NCBI GenBank assembly: GCA_026003255.1
Contig: BPGX01000009.1
Coordinates: 1 to 64,000 of the forward strand
Origin: Bacteroidia bacterium
GTDB taxonomy: Bacteria > Bacteroidota > Bacteroidia > B-17B0 > Aurantibacillaceae
Direction of reading: 5' to 3'
DNA: 64,000 nucleotides
Below the pieces are notes generated by a model. It searched no databases, had not been told where the DNA came from, and saw only the letters and a list, made by a program, of their open reading frames with translations. The number at the start of each line of letters is the position of its first letter. Position 1 is the stretch's first letter. Of this stretch, positions 27,462 to 37,442 are shown one piece after another. A program made the translations under genes and the position numbers.

Positions 27462-28325
27462 TTATTGAGCAATAATTTCATTAAGTGTTTCTACAAATAG
27501 TTGAGTAATTGATTTTTTTTCGTATATTCTGGATTGAAATTGTCTTATCCATTGAGGACCTTGTATAGTGTTTGTTATAAAAACTTCATCTGCATCTATG
27601 AGAGTATGAGAAGTAAAAAGTTTTTCAATGAAAAGAAGTTTTTTGTTTTCGGTAATTCTTTTAATTTGATTGCGCAAAATGCCGCTCACACAACCTTCTG
27701 TTAGTGGCGGAGTCATTACCATATTTCCTTTAATTGCAAATACATTGGAAGAGGTGGCTTCACAAATATGACCTTTTTCATTTACAATAAAACAATCATC
27801 CAGCCGTAAAGCATCTCTGTTTATAGCTGCTAATATATAAATCAATGCATTGCCTGTCTTTAAATTAGATAAACGATTAATAGGTTTGAAAATATCTTTG
27901 AATAAGTCAACAACTAAACCATTTGATGGAGATAGATAGTAAGTGTTTTCAATTTCGTCTGCTTCAATTAAATAATCTACTTCGTTGGTTTCAGGATAAT
28001 ATACTCCGCTGCCTTTACGAAACACTGTAAGTCGAATACGGGCATTTTTATGTTGAAGGTCATTAGCATATATGAGGTCGGAAATTTTATTAAGAAAATA
28101 CTCGAAAGAGAAATACGAAGGCGTTTTCATTTTGAGAACGGGCATACTTAATTTGAGGCGAAGAATATGGTCAGCCAGAAATAATATATTTTTATTGGAA
28201 TAACGAATGGTTTCAAAAAGCGCATCCCCAAAGCGAAAGGCACGGTTATTAAATGCAATATCAATAATTTGTGCCGCCGTAACTATTTCACCGTTGTATA
28301 TGTATTTTTTCGTTGTATTGTTCAT
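27462..28325 (-). CDS. Class IV PLP aminotransferase (BCAT / aminodeoxychorismate lyase family)
   Basis: A 287-residue fold-type IV PLP enzyme. Motifs: AFRFGDALFETIRY near the N-terminus, the PLP lysine in NLKTGNALIYILAA, and EATSSNVFAIKGN with TPPLTEGCVSGILR, which binds the PLP phosphate. The family includes branched-chain aminotransferases, D-amino acid aminotransferases and 4-amino-4-deoxychorismate lyase (PabC). The sequence suits the PabC-like or generic group, and context does not decide. It is the first gene of the pyrF-bshA run, with the repeat element upstream. Confidence 0.85.
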   Translation of the reverse strand: MNNTTKKYIYNGEIVTAAQIIDIAFNNRAFRFGDALFETIRYSNKNILFLADHILRLKLSMPVLKMKTPSYFSFEYFLNKISDLIYANDLQHKNARIRLTVFRKGSGVYYPETNEVDYLIEADEIENTYYLSPSNGLVVDLFKDIFKPINRLSNLKTGNALIYILAAINRDALRLDDCFIVNEKGHICEATSSNVFAIKGNMVMTPPLTEGCVSGILRNQIKRITENKKLLFIEKLFTSHTLIDADEVFITNTIQGPQWIRQFQSRIYEKKSITQLFVETLNEIIAQ

Positions 28326-28424
28326 TTTCTATGGTTGGTAAAAGTAATTGTAATTATTCGTTTATGCAAAATTCTTTTTAGAAAATGAACATAAGATTCG
28401 TTGAATGACACATTAACGAATGAA

Positions 28425-28707
28425 AAATTATGCAATAGGATTAATAAATTTTGAATTTACTATAAAATCAAACCTCTTATATTTTAACCAAAATGGACAC
28501 AAAGAGACCAAGCAAGGTCCAAAAATTTCCGATATATTTTGCAAACGATAAATACTTTGTGTTCTTAATGAAAAACTTTGTGATATTTGTGGTTCAAAAC
28601 ACCAGACAATTTAATTTAAAACCAAATTGGTTATGAATATTTTTACTTAAATATCATGAAATGAAGCAAAGTGGATAGTATGCTAATTTTGATGAATAAT
28701 TTGGGAT
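28425..28707 (-). repeat. MITE-like dispersed element, copy 4 (inverted)
   Basis: Covers most of the gap 28326-28763 in opposite orientation to copies 1-3. The window-left end AAATTATGCAAT is the eroded right terminus and the window-right end TGAATAATTTGGGAT is the left terminus. Reverse complemented, it shares CATACTATCCACTTTGCTTC and ATTCATAACCAATTTGG with copy 1 almost base for base, so copies 1 and 4 are the closest pair. Confidence 0.75.
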
Positions 28708-28763
28708 GTAATACAAAGATATTTTACAGGAGAAAGTGTAACAGATTTTTGGGGCTTTATAAC

Positions 28764-29375
28764 CTACGCTCCTTTTTTCTCAATATAGTTTTGTATTTTT
28801 TTGAGAAGGCGGGTCATTCGGGTGCGTAAGCTGTTTTCACTGAGTCCCATTATCTGTGAAATTTGTTTATAGGAATAGTCGTTAAAGAAGCGATATTGAA
28901 TAAGCAATTGGTCGTTGGTTCTTAAAGTTGGTATGAATTTCTTCAGGAAATTGATTTTAGCGTCAAACGAAGGATTGGAAGAGCTGAAAACATTGATTTC
29001 ATCGTATTGGGGATAAAATTGTTCTACATATTTTTCGTGCTTATCGCGGATAGTATTTTTTCGTATGTAGCTGGTTATTTCATTTTGCATAATTCGGTAA
29101 AGCCAGCTTTTGAATGGAGTTCCTTTAATAGTTTGGTATTGATGGAGTTTTCGCAAGGCACATTCAAATACAGAGGCGGTAATATCTTTGGTTAAAGAAT
29201 CATTTTTAATGTTGTATCTGGCAAACAAAGTGTTTTCAACACTGATACGAATTTCGTTGTAATATTTGTTGTAAAGTGGTTTGAAAGCATCAATATCCTT
29301 TTTGGCTTGTTCAATAATCTGGAACTCTTGTTCCATTTCTTGATCGTTAATGTGATGTTTGGATATTGGTTTCAT
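28764..29375 (-). CDS. Sigma-70 family RNA polymerase sigma factor (ECF-like)
   Basis: A 203-residue two-domain sigma factor. Region 2 (about residues 30-110) contains DSLTKDITASVFECALRKL and TPFKSWLYRIMQNEI. Region 4 (about 145-200) has the helix-turn-helix YSYKQISQIMGLSENSLRTR. No anti-sigma gene lies next to it, unusual for FecI-type systems but common for other Bacteroidota ECF factors. The target promoters are unknown. Divergently transcribed from the lytic transglycosylase. Confidence 0.88.
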   Translation of the reverse strand: MKPISKHHINDQEMEQEFQIIEQAKKDIDAFKPLYNKYYNEIRISVENTLFARYNIKNDSLTKDITASVFECALRKLHQYQTIKGTPFKSWLYRIMQNEITSYIRKNTIRDKHEKYVEQFYPQYDEINVFSSSNPSFDAKINFLKKFIPTLRTNDQLLIQYRFFNDYSYKQISQIMGLSENSLRTRMTRLLKKIQNYIEKKGA

Positions 29376-29772
29376 CGGTGGAAATTTACTAAATATAACG
29401 ATATAATGATTAGAAAGTTACATAAATTTTTGTTAAGTAATTGATTATCAGATAATTAAATTTTATGTATTTTGAGTAGGTTTGAGTGAATGGTATAGTT
29501 TATTGATTGAGTGATGGGTTTTATTGAGTGAAAAAATGTAACATTCGTTTTGAGTGGAATTTAAATTATTGATTTACAATTAGTTATTGTTTATTTTGAA
29601 GATAATCTATTGATTTTCAATAAAATATATTTTTGATTGAAAACGATATTTTGCCATTCATAATGAATAGATTGCACTTAAATAAAATTTTTTCCTAAAA
29701 GGTTATTTTATCGTAAAAAATTTGGATTTGATAAAAAAAACAGATTTATTTGTATCCAAATATTAATTTGAA
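29376..29772. other. Gene-free AT-rich divergent promoter region
   Basis: 397 bp between the sigma-factor and lytic transglycosylase starts. Very AT-rich with several TTGATTGAGTGA-like and ATTGATTTT-like imperfect short repeats (29500-29640). I find no reading frame, no RNA gene and no exact TAnnTTTG element here. Confidence 0.6.
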
Positions 29773-31257
29773 ATGAAAAAGGGTTTAATATATTTAATAT
29801 ATTTATTGTTTGAATTTCCGATAGTAATGTTTTCACAAACGCCTGTTCTGGAAGATGATCCAATTGCAGCAATGTTGGACAGTTTATACAACAAAAAGAT
29901 TTTAGAAAGTTTTTTTCACAAAGGGAATTTTAATAAAAACAATAAATTTCATTTTGCACCGGATAGTGTACCACGTTATGAGGATTATGTTTATGAGACC
30001 AGATTGGCTAAACTTAATGTTCAGTCACCGTTTGATTTGGTTTATAACTTACATGTTAAGGGGTACATTGAGTTGTATACTATTAAGAAGCGTGAATTAC
30101 TAAGTCGTTTGATTGCGTTGTCGCATTTGTATTATCCATTGTTTGAGCAGGTATTGGATAAGTATAATTTGCCTTTGGAGTTGAAGCATCTGGCAGTGAT
30201 AGAGTCGGCGTTGAATCCGAATGCACGTTCAAGGGCAGGTGCTCAGGGCTTATGGCAATTTATGTATCCGACGGGTAAATTATTTGGGCTTAAAGTTACT
30301 TCTTTTGTGGATGAACGATGTGATCCTTACAAGTCCACGGTTGCTGCGGCGGAGTATTTGCGTTATTTGTATGGTATTTTCAAAGATTGGCAAATGGTGT
30401 TAGCGGCGTATAATGCGGGACCGGGAGCAATCAGCAAAGCGATTCGTCGGAGTGGTGGAAAAACGACTTACTGGGAGATACGTCCTTATTTACCGAGAGA
30501 AACACAAGGGTATGTACCGGCTTTTATTGCGGCGAATTATGTGATGAATTATTATGCTGAACACAATATTGTGCCGGCAGTTCCTAAAAAAACTTATTTT
30601 GAGTTGGATACAATTGTCATAAAAGACGCGATGACTTTTGAACAAATTTCGCAATTATTGGATGTGCCTGTAGAGGAGATTGCTTATTTTAATCCGCAGT
30701 ATCGGAAAAATATTATCCCGGAAGGGGGGTATACTTTGACGTTGCCAAAAGATAAAATTGCTTTGTTTCTGAGTAATGAAGAAGAAATTTATGCTTTTGT
30801 TCAATCTCAAAAGAAAAATCCTTTGCTGGTAGAGCAATTGAATACGCAGGAAGAAAAGATAGTCCATAAAGTAAGAAGGGGTGAGAATTTGAAGACGATT
30901 GCTAAAAAATATGGTGTAACAGTGCAGGATTTGAAGACATGGAATTTTATTGGAAGAAGAGGCATTCGTCCGGGTAAGCAGTTGATAATATATAGACCAG
31001 TTAAGAGCACAACAAATCAAGTTGTTGCTGAAAAAACTGTAGAAGTGAAAAAATCTATTAGAGACAGTGTAGAAAAAAAATCAATTGATAAACAAGAAGT
31101 AAATGAAATATATCATATAGTGAAGAAAGGTGAGACAATTTATTCCATTGCGAAGAAGTACAATGTGAGTGTGAAAGAATTAGCTGGATGGAATAATATC
31201 AGTGTACAGCATAAAGCCATTATTGGTGAGAAGTTGGTGATCAAAAGAGTGAACTAA
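29773..31257 (+). CDS. mltD: Membrane-bound lytic murein transglycosylase D-like, two LysM domains
   Basis: Cleaves peptidoglycan between MurNAc and GlcNAc, forming anhydro-MurNAc. 494 residues: signal peptide (1-21), SLT/GH23 catalytic domain (about 115-260) with catalytic Glu E144 in LAVIESALNPNARS, then GAQGLWQFMYPTG and AAYNAGPGAISKAI, followed by two LysM peptidoglycan-binding modules (about 366-410, HKVRRGENLKTIAKKYG; about 447-493, YHIVKKGETIYSIAKKYN). The aroQ gene starts 4 bp after its stop. Confidence 0.92.
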   Translation: MKKGLIYLIYLLFEFPIVMFSQTPVLEDDPIAAMLDSLYNKKILESFFHKGNFNKNNKFHFAPDSVPRYEDYVYETRLAKLNVQSPFDLVYNLHVKGYIELYTIKKRELLSRLIALSHLYYPLFEQVLDKYNLPLELKHLAVIESALNPNARSRAGAQGLWQFMYPTGKLFGLKVTSFVDERCDPYKSTVAAAEYLRYLYGIFKDWQMVLAAYNAGPGAISKAIRRSGGKTTYWEIRPYLPRETQGYVPAFIAANYVMNYYAEHNIVPAVPKKTYFELDTIVIKDAMTFEQISQLLDVPVEEIAYFNPQYRKNIIPEGGYTLTLPKDKIALFLSNEEEIYAFVQSQKKNPLLVEQLNTQEEKIVHKVRRGENLKTIAKKYGVTVQDLKTWNFIGRRGIRPGKQLIIYRPVKSTTNQVVAEKTVEVKKSIRDSVEKKSIDKQEVNEIYHIVKKGETIYSIAKKYNVSVKELAGWNNISVQHKAIIGEKLVIKRVN

Positions 31258-31261
31258 AAGT

Positions 31262-31699
31262 ATGAAGCGGATTGGGATTTTGAATGGACCTAACTTGAAT
31301 AAACTTGGTGAAAGAGAACATGAATTATATGGTTTGGTGAGTTTTGAAGAGTTTCTCAATCAATTACAATCAAAATATTTGGATATTGAATTGTGTTATT
31401 ATCAAAGTAATACAGAAGGTTTTTTGATTGATAAATTGCAGGAATGGAAAGACACGATGAACGGAATTGTCATCAATGCGGGTGCGTATACGCATACATC
31501 CATTGCTATTGCTGATTGTTTGGCATATATTAAAATACCGGTCGTTGAAGTGCATATTACTAACATTTATGCAAGAGAACATTATCGGCAACATTCTTAT
31601 TTGTCAAAATATTGTAAAGCGGTGATTGCAGGAATGGGATTAAAGGGTTATGAAGTGGCGGTTGATTATCTAAAAACTATTATTAAATATTGCGATTGA
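31262..31699 (+). CDS. aroQ: 3-dehydroquinate dehydratase, type II
   Basis: Third step of the shikimate pathway. The 145-residue length is right for the type II dodecamer. N-terminal ILNGPNLNKLGEREHELYG, the catalytic Tyr loop after it, YYQSNTEGFLIDKLQEW, INAGAYTHTSIAIADCL and VEVHITNIYAREHYRQHSY (catalytic His and Arg) are all present. It is packed between mltD and the His-rich small protein with gaps of 4 bp and 1 bp. Confidence 0.96.
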   Translation: MKRIGILNGPNLNKLGEREHELYGLVSFEEFLNQLQSKYLDIELCYYQSNTEGFLIDKLQEWKDTMNGIVINAGAYTHTSIAIADCLAYIKIPVVEVHITNIYAREHYRQHSYLSKYCKAVIAGMGLKGYEVAVDYLKTIIKYCD

Positions 31700-31700
31700 A

Positions 31701-32024
31701 ATGCAAAAAAATAATTTGTATATCAGGCAAGTTGTAATTGTTGTTTGTAGCTTTTTGTTTTTCGGTATTATTACTCATCAGTCATTGCATCAGTTAAAGC
31801 ATTTAGAAGATGTTGTATGTATTTCTAATGATAAACACTTTCATGCTAATGAACATAGAGATATTTGTAAAGATTTAAGTTTTTTCCCTTTAAGTAATTT
31901 TAGTGACGATGATCAGGAATTGATAATAAGATACACGGGGTTTCTGTTGAATCCTTTGGTAATTGATTATTCTCGAAATTTCTGTTTTAGTTTAAAAAAT
32001 AAAAGTCCTCCTCAAAGTAGTTAG
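31701..32024 (+). CDS. Small His-rich exported protein upstream of a TonB receptor
   Basis: 107 residues. One hydrophobic N-terminal segment (VVIVVCSFLFFGIITH, residues about 12-27) is followed by a short polar domain rich in histidine and with paired cysteines (HQSLHQLKHLEDVVC, DKHFHANEHRDIC). I do not recognise a named family. It sits one base after aroQ and 97 bp before the TonB receptor. Small His-rich periplasmic proteins next to TonB receptors are often part of metal uptake, so zinc or copper handling is plausible but unproven. Confidence 0.65.
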   Translation: MQKNNLYIRQVVIVVCSFLFFGIITHQSLHQLKHLEDVVCISNDKHFHANEHRDICKDLSFFPLSNFSDDDQELIIRYTGFLLNPLVIDYSRNFCFSLKNKSPPQSS

Positions 32025-32121
32025 TTTCAATAATTACTACAATTCAATTATTATTCTTTGTTGTTGTTAAAAGGTTTTATTTTTTAATTAAAATTTATCA
32101 TCAACTTATAAACTAAAAATT

Positions 32122-34573
32122 ATGAAAAAAATTATCATTTTATATTTTGGGTTAATGTGCCTTTTTTCGTCATTATTGGCACAGCATAGTATTAAAGGAA
32201 TTCTGAAAGATGAGAATAATCAGCCATTAGTAGGAGTGGTTGTATATGTTCCTTCTATCAATAAAAGTAATATTTCAGATGCAAAAGGATATTATGAAAT
32301 AAAAAATTTACACGAGGGAGTGTATGTGGTTGAATTTAAGTTATTGGGATATAAGACCATTTCAAAAAAAATACAGATTGAAGCATCGGATGTAGAAATG
32401 AACATTCAGATGCAGCCCAGTGCAAGAGAAATAGACGAAGTAATAGTTACTACTGCAGCCGATGTAGTACAACAAAAAGAGAATCCTTTGCCTGTGAAAA
32501 GCATTAATTTTGATAATCTCAATGAAAATGCGAATAACAATATTATTGAAGCAATTGGGAAAAAAGATAATATCTGGGCATTAAATACAGGACCTGGTAT
32601 TGCCAAACCAATAATACGAGGATTAGGGTATAACAGAACAGTGGTATTAGTAAATGGATTGAAACAAGAAGGACAGCAATGGGGAGATGAACACGGCATT
32701 GAGATTGATCAATATTCTATTCAAAAAGCAGAAATTATCAAAGGGCCGGGTAGTATTATGTTTGGATCCGATGCATTGGCTGGTGTGATAAATTTTATTC
32801 CGTATCGCATTTATCAAGAGGGTTGGAAAGGCAAATATATGGGGCTATATCAAAGTAACAATCAGATGTTTTCAAATACAGCTATGGTTCAATTGAAGAA
32901 AAATGATTATGCTATTTATTTGCAAGCTACACAAAAAGATGCCAGCAATTATCAAAACCGAATGGATGGTAAAGTATTTGGTACAGGTTTCAATGAACGA
33001 AATGTTTCTGCTGATTTTCAATTGAATAAGCAATGGGGCTTTACTAATTTTTTTGCTTCTGTTTTTACACAACAACTTAATATGCCAGAAGGAGACAGAG
33101 ATAGTTCCGGAAGATTTTTAATGTTTGTAAAAGTGAATGATTCATTAATTGGTCAAATGCCTGTATCTGATAAGGATTTGAAAGGGTATAATTTTTTTGT
33201 ACCGTATCAATACATTCAACACTATCGTTTTCAAAACTATTCTGTATTCAATCTAAAAAATAATTCGAAAATTATTAGTAACATAGGTTATCAATACAAT
33301 ATTCGTGATGAGTATGGTCCTGATAAGTTAGTGGAAAAAAAGAAAGAGGAAGATGGTGAGGAAGAAGAGAGAGGTGATTTAAGTATGCATTTACATACTA
33401 TACCTTATCAGATAAAATTTTTGAAAAATATTGATTCTACACAATTAATCAGTATTGGAACAACCGGAATGTATCAGATGAACTTTAATAAGGGAGAAGA
33501 GTTACTTATACCAGATTATAGTTTGTTGGATAATGGCTGGTATGTATATTATCAAAAAGATTTTGGAAAATGGAATATGGCAGGCGGTGTGCGATGGGAC
33601 TTAAGAAGTATTCATTCAGAAACGATGTTTGTGGACTCACTTGGAAAAAGAATTGAAGAAGAGAAAGGACCACAAATAGGTCAAAAAATTAAGTTCACAG
33701 AATTTGATAAGCAATACAACAATTTTAGCGGAACTCTTGGTACGACATATAATGGCTGGAAAGATGTGAGTTTGAAATTTAATGTAGCAAGAGGTTTTCG
33801 TACGCCAAATATTTCAGAATTGGCTTCCAATGGTGCTCATGAAGGAACAGTGCGTTATGAATATGGCAATCTTCAACTTAAGCCGGAATTTTCTTATCAG
33901 GCGGATATGGGAATACTTATCAATAAAGAACATTTGTTATTCGAAATAACGCCGTTTGTCAATTACATTGAAAACTATATTTATATTCGTCGATTATCTT
34001 CTCTGCTGGGTGGAGATTCAATTATTAATCAGGATGGAGAAAATCTCTGGGCATTTACATATAACCAATCTAAAGCATTAATTTATGGTGGAGAGATTAA
34101 TTTAGATATACATCCACATCCACTGGATTGGCTGCATTTTGAAAGTAATTTTTCATACTTGCAAGGGCAAATTTTAAATCAACCGGATAGCACTCGTTAT
34201 CTCCCATTTTTCCCGCCAAGTCGATGGACAAATGAAATTCGATTAGAGTGGAATAATGTCAGCAGCTATGTAAAACGTTTCTTTGCAAAATTGGAAGCGA
34301 TGTATGTTTTCCCCACAATACCGCTATTTCAAAGCATACAATACAGAAACGGCTACACCAGATTATACATTAATCAATGTTGCTACTGGTATCTCTTTAA
34401 AGTACTGGAAAGAACGGCAAGTGCAATTTATTGTTGGAGTAAATAATTTGATGGACATAGCATATCAAGACCATCTTAATCGTTTAAAGTATGTGCGTCC
34501 GCATCCATTGACTGGCAAGGGTTTATACAATATGGGTAGAAATGTGTTTGTAAGATTGATAGTGGATTTTTAA
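32122..34573 (+). pseudogene. TonB-dependent receptor, single frameshift near the C-terminus
   Basis: An outer-membrane active transporter. After a signal peptide (1-20) there is a carboxypeptidase-like beta-sandwich (SIKGILKDENNQPLVGVVV), a plug domain (KPIIRGLGYNRTVVLVNG; IEIIKGPGS-like IIKGPGSIMFG) and a 22-strand barrel ending in RNVFVRLIVDF. The frame is lost in the TTTTCCCC run near 34308-34315. Removing one base joins FAKLEAMYVFP to QYRYFKAYNTETATPDYTL and gives about 816 residues. It could be a sequencing error, as everything else is intact. The His-rich neighbour suggests a metal substrate; an internal acidic and His segment (KKKEEDGEEEERG, then HLHT) is unusual. Confidence 0.85.
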
Positions 34574-34585
34574 TCAGTGCAAGAT

Positions 34586-34626
34586 AAATCCCGGTTCTGC
34601 TGAATCATTAGTAGAATCGGGATTTT
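34586..34626. terminator. Bidirectional rho-independent terminator
   Basis: AAATCCCGGTTCT, a 15-nt loop, then AGAATCGGGATTT followed by TAATTT. The stem is 13 bp with one G-U type pair. It lies between the converging TonB receptor and PafA genes and carries A/T runs on both sides. Confidence 0.8.
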
Positions 34627-34635
34627 AATTTAAAA

Positions 34636-36315
34636 TTAACGGCCACTGTCGTAAGCAGGAGAAAAATTGGAATAGTATGCGTTTACATTATCTAATACTT
34701 CATCAATAGGTGTGTCAAAACAAGCATTGGGAAGATTGATGCTCAGGATAAAAGAAAGAGTAGGTGCTATTTGTGTGATGCGGTAAAATTTGGTACTTTC
34801 AAGAGATTTATTTTTGAAGCCATAAAAAATAAGTGGAACGTGTGTGTCATAATTGTATGCAGATCCATGTGTAGTGCCTTGTGTTGAATAATCCATACAG
34901 CCGGGGTGAAGAACGAAAACGATGTCTCCGCTGCGAGAAGGAGAAAAACCATTGGCTACCAATCCGTACAAGGAAAAATCTTTGGGATTGTTACGTATTA
35001 AATCCTCTTTCAAAAACACTTCTGCAATTTCTGGATATTGATAACAAAACTGTTGAATGTCTTTTTTTAGTTGGTCAAGTGAAAGATTGTTGGTTGTAAT
35101 TTTATTGTGGTTTAGAAAAATTTGGTTGTTACTAATGTTCAAAACCAATGAGCTATCTTTGTATTTACTTTGAAGAAAGTTTTTTAAATCTTGCTGCAAT
35201 TTTATTTCACTAAAATAATTGACGGAAAATTTATTGTCTTTCAGATATTGAGTGTTGTAAGCACCAGCGTGATCTGCAGTTAAAAAGAGTAGGTAATTAT
35301 CTTTTCCGATATTTTTATCTAAAAAGTTGATGAAATTATTGAGATCTCTATCTAATCTATAATAGGCATCTTCTAATTCTAATGCTTCGGTGCCATAGAG
35401 GTGTCCGATATAATCGGTGCTTGAGAAGCTGATGCAAAGGAAATCTGGGTTTTTGTGTTTTCCTAATTTTTCCTGTAAGATACATTCTTTAGCCAAATCA
35501 ATGAGAATGCTGTTTCCATAAGGGGTATATTTTAAGATGCTCACGTTTTTATTATTTACATAAGTAGAAAAATCATAAGGAAATTTTGGTGCTTGTGTTT
35601 TGATGAGTGAACGTTCGTAACGATTGCTATCAGGTAATGCTGATACATATTTATCTTTTGGTAGTAATAAATCCCAATTTTTTTGAAGATAGGAGAGCGA
35701 TAAATTTTGTTGATTAAAATTGACGAGCCATTGCGGTAATTGATTTTGATAAAAGGAGGATGTGATAAAATTTCCTGTTTGATCGTCCCACCAGAAGGCA
35801 GCATCAGCGAGATGTCCGGCGGGTAGAATAGCCGAACGGTCTTTGATTGAAATTCCAATGACTTTACAATTGTCTTTAAACAATAATTTTAATTCATCTG
35901 TAATAGTAGAAGCAATAAGGTTTTTGGGAGACATTTGACCGTTGCTGTTTGATGTACCAATTGATGAAACTGAATAATCCTGTACGCAATAAATTTCTTT
36001 GTTTTGTTTTTTATCATACCATTCGTTGGCAATGATACCGTGATAACGAGGGGTTGTGCCGGTGTAAATGCTGGCGTGCCCTGGTGCTGTGTAAGTGGGG
36101 ATATAATTGTAGTGTATGTTTTTAAGAAAAATACCTTCGTTTATCAATCTGTTGAAACCCCCTTTAGTAAAGTTTTTTTGAAATTTGATTAAGTAGTCAT
36201 AACGCATCTGGTCTATAACGATGCCGATGATTAGTTTGGGAGTTGATGGCTTATTATTTTGTGCAAATATTATTACAGAAAAGATATTAAGTAGAACTAA
36301 AAGATATTTTTTCAT
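34636..36315 (-). CDS. PafA-type alkaline phosphatase
   Basis: A periplasmic, metal-dependent phosphatase of the alkaline phosphatase superfamily. 559 residues with signal peptide (1-18), metal ligand in IGIVIDQMRYD (D35), nucleophile T76 in TYTAPGHASIYTG, ISFSSTDYIGHLYG, LTADHAGAY (metal-binding Asp/His) and the late GTTHGSAYNYDTHVPLIFYG. The Thr nucleophile is as in Elizabethkingia PafA, a phosphate-insensitive enzyme common in Bacteroidota. It probably releases phosphate from organic phosphomonoesters. It is monocistronic. Confidence 0.9.
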   Translation of the reverse strand: MKKYLLVLLNIFSVIIFAQNNKPSTPKLIIGIVIDQMRYDYLIKFQKNFTKGGFNRLINEGIFLKNIHYNYIPTYTAPGHASIYTGTTPRYHGIIANEWYDKKQNKEIYCVQDYSVSSIGTSNSNGQMSPKNLIASTITDELKLLFKDNCKVIGISIKDRSAILPAGHLADAAFWWDDQTGNFITSSFYQNQLPQWLVNFNQQNLSLSYLQKNWDLLLPKDKYVSALPDSNRYERSLIKTQAPKFPYDFSTYVNNKNVSILKYTPYGNSILIDLAKECILQEKLGKHKNPDFLCISFSSTDYIGHLYGTEALELEDAYYRLDRDLNNFINFLDKNIGKDNYLLFLTADHAGAYNTQYLKDNKFSVNYFSEIKLQQDLKNFLQSKYKDSSLVLNISNNQIFLNHNKITTNNLSLDQLKKDIQQFCYQYPEIAEVFLKEDLIRNNPKDFSLYGLVANGFSPSRSGDIVFVLHPGCMDYSTQGTTHGSAYNYDTHVPLIFYGFKNKSLESTKFYRITQIAPTLSFILSINLPNACFDTPIDEVLDNVNAYYSNFSPAYDSGR

Positions 36316-36418
36316 ATAATTTGTTTTGGCAATAATACTTATATTAAAACTAATAAGGAGAGGGCGCTTGAAAAATTTATGAAAAGTTAATGTAAAACCA
36401 TGAAATTTTTCTGATGGA

Positions 36419-37405
36419 TTATTTTAAAGTTTCTCTAAAATCTTCATCGTCTAATATTGAAAGATAACTCCTATATCGGATGTGTGCAATTTCATTATTT
36501 TCTAATGCTTCTAATACTTTACAGCCCGGTTCGTTGAGATGAAGGCAATTATTAAACTTACATTGCCCTAAATATCTTCGCATTTCTGGAAAATAATGAC
36601 TGATTTCATATTTGTCCATATTCACTAATCCAAATTCTTTAATACCGGGCGTGTCAATGATATATCCACCAAAATCTAATGGTAATAATTCTGCATAAGT
36701 GGTGGTGTGTTTGCCTTTAAGATGCTTGTAGGATACTTTTCCCACTTTTAGATTTAAATGTGGTTGAATGGCATTTATCAATGATGATTTTCCAACTCCG
36801 GAGTGTCCAGACAACAGGGTAATTTTATTTTTGATAAGTTGTTTAATGGGTTCAATTGTTTCTGTTTTTTTTATGGATGTAAAATATACAGGGTAGCCAA
36901 TGGAACGGTAAATATCTGCTAATTCAATTTGATAATTCCATGCATTTTCATCGTCTTCAATAAGGTCAATTTTATTAAAGATAATTGCGGCAGGAATACT
37001 GTATGCTTCGGCAGTTACGAGGAATCTATCAATAAAACCTGTGCTGGTGGCAGGTACAGCAATGCTGGCAATAATGCAAGCCAAATCAATGTTTGCAGCA
37101 ATGATATGTGTGAGTTTACTTTGATTGGTGGCTTTGCGAATAATGTAATTTTTTCTTGGTAAAATGTCATCAATTGCCCAGCCGTTTTCTGTGAGTATGA
37201 GCTGAACATAATCGCCTACCACTACCGGATTAGTACTTTTGATATTTTCAAGTCGTAGTTTCCCACGTAAAAAAGCTTCTACAATAGTAGCATTTTGAGA
37301 ATTTTGAAGTACGTCGCTTAAATTTTCATTTTCAAGAAGTGCTACTTTATAGCGGCTTCCGGTACTTTTTAAAACAAGACCTTTTTGCATCGTGTTGAAA
37401 TTCAT
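36419..37405 (-). CDS. rsgA: Ribosome small subunit maturation GTPase RsgA
   Basis: A circularly permuted GTPase that helps mature the 30S subunit. 328 residues: N-terminal OB fold (GLVLKSTGSRYKV), then permuted motifs G4 (IIFNKIDLIEDD), G1 (LLSGHSGVGKSSLINAI), G3 (DTPGIKEFG) and a C-terminal zinc knuckle (CKFNNCLHLNEPGC). The annotated start gives MNFNTMQKGLV; the internal Met at residue 6 is an equally possible start. It lies downstream of the outer-membrane protein gene on the same strand with a 37-bp gap. Confidence 0.94.
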   Translation of the reverse strand: MNFNTMQKGLVLKSTGSRYKVALLENENLSDVLQNSQNATIVEAFLRGKLRLENIKSTNPVVVGDYVQLILTENGWAIDDILPRKNYIIRKATNQSKLTHIIAANIDLACIIASIAVPATSTGFIDRFLVTAEAYSIPAAIIFNKIDLIEDDENAWNYQIELADIYRSIGYPVYFTSIKKTETIEPIKQLIKNKITLLSGHSGVGKSSLINAIQPHLNLKVGKVSYKHLKGKHTTTYAELLPLDFGGYIIDTPGIKEFGLVNMDKYEISHYFPEMRRYLGQCKFNNCLHLNEPGCKVLEALENNEIAHIRYRSYLSILDDEDFRETLK

Positions 37406-37442
37406 TTACTCAAATTTGATTAGAATAGAGTAGTAATTCTCT

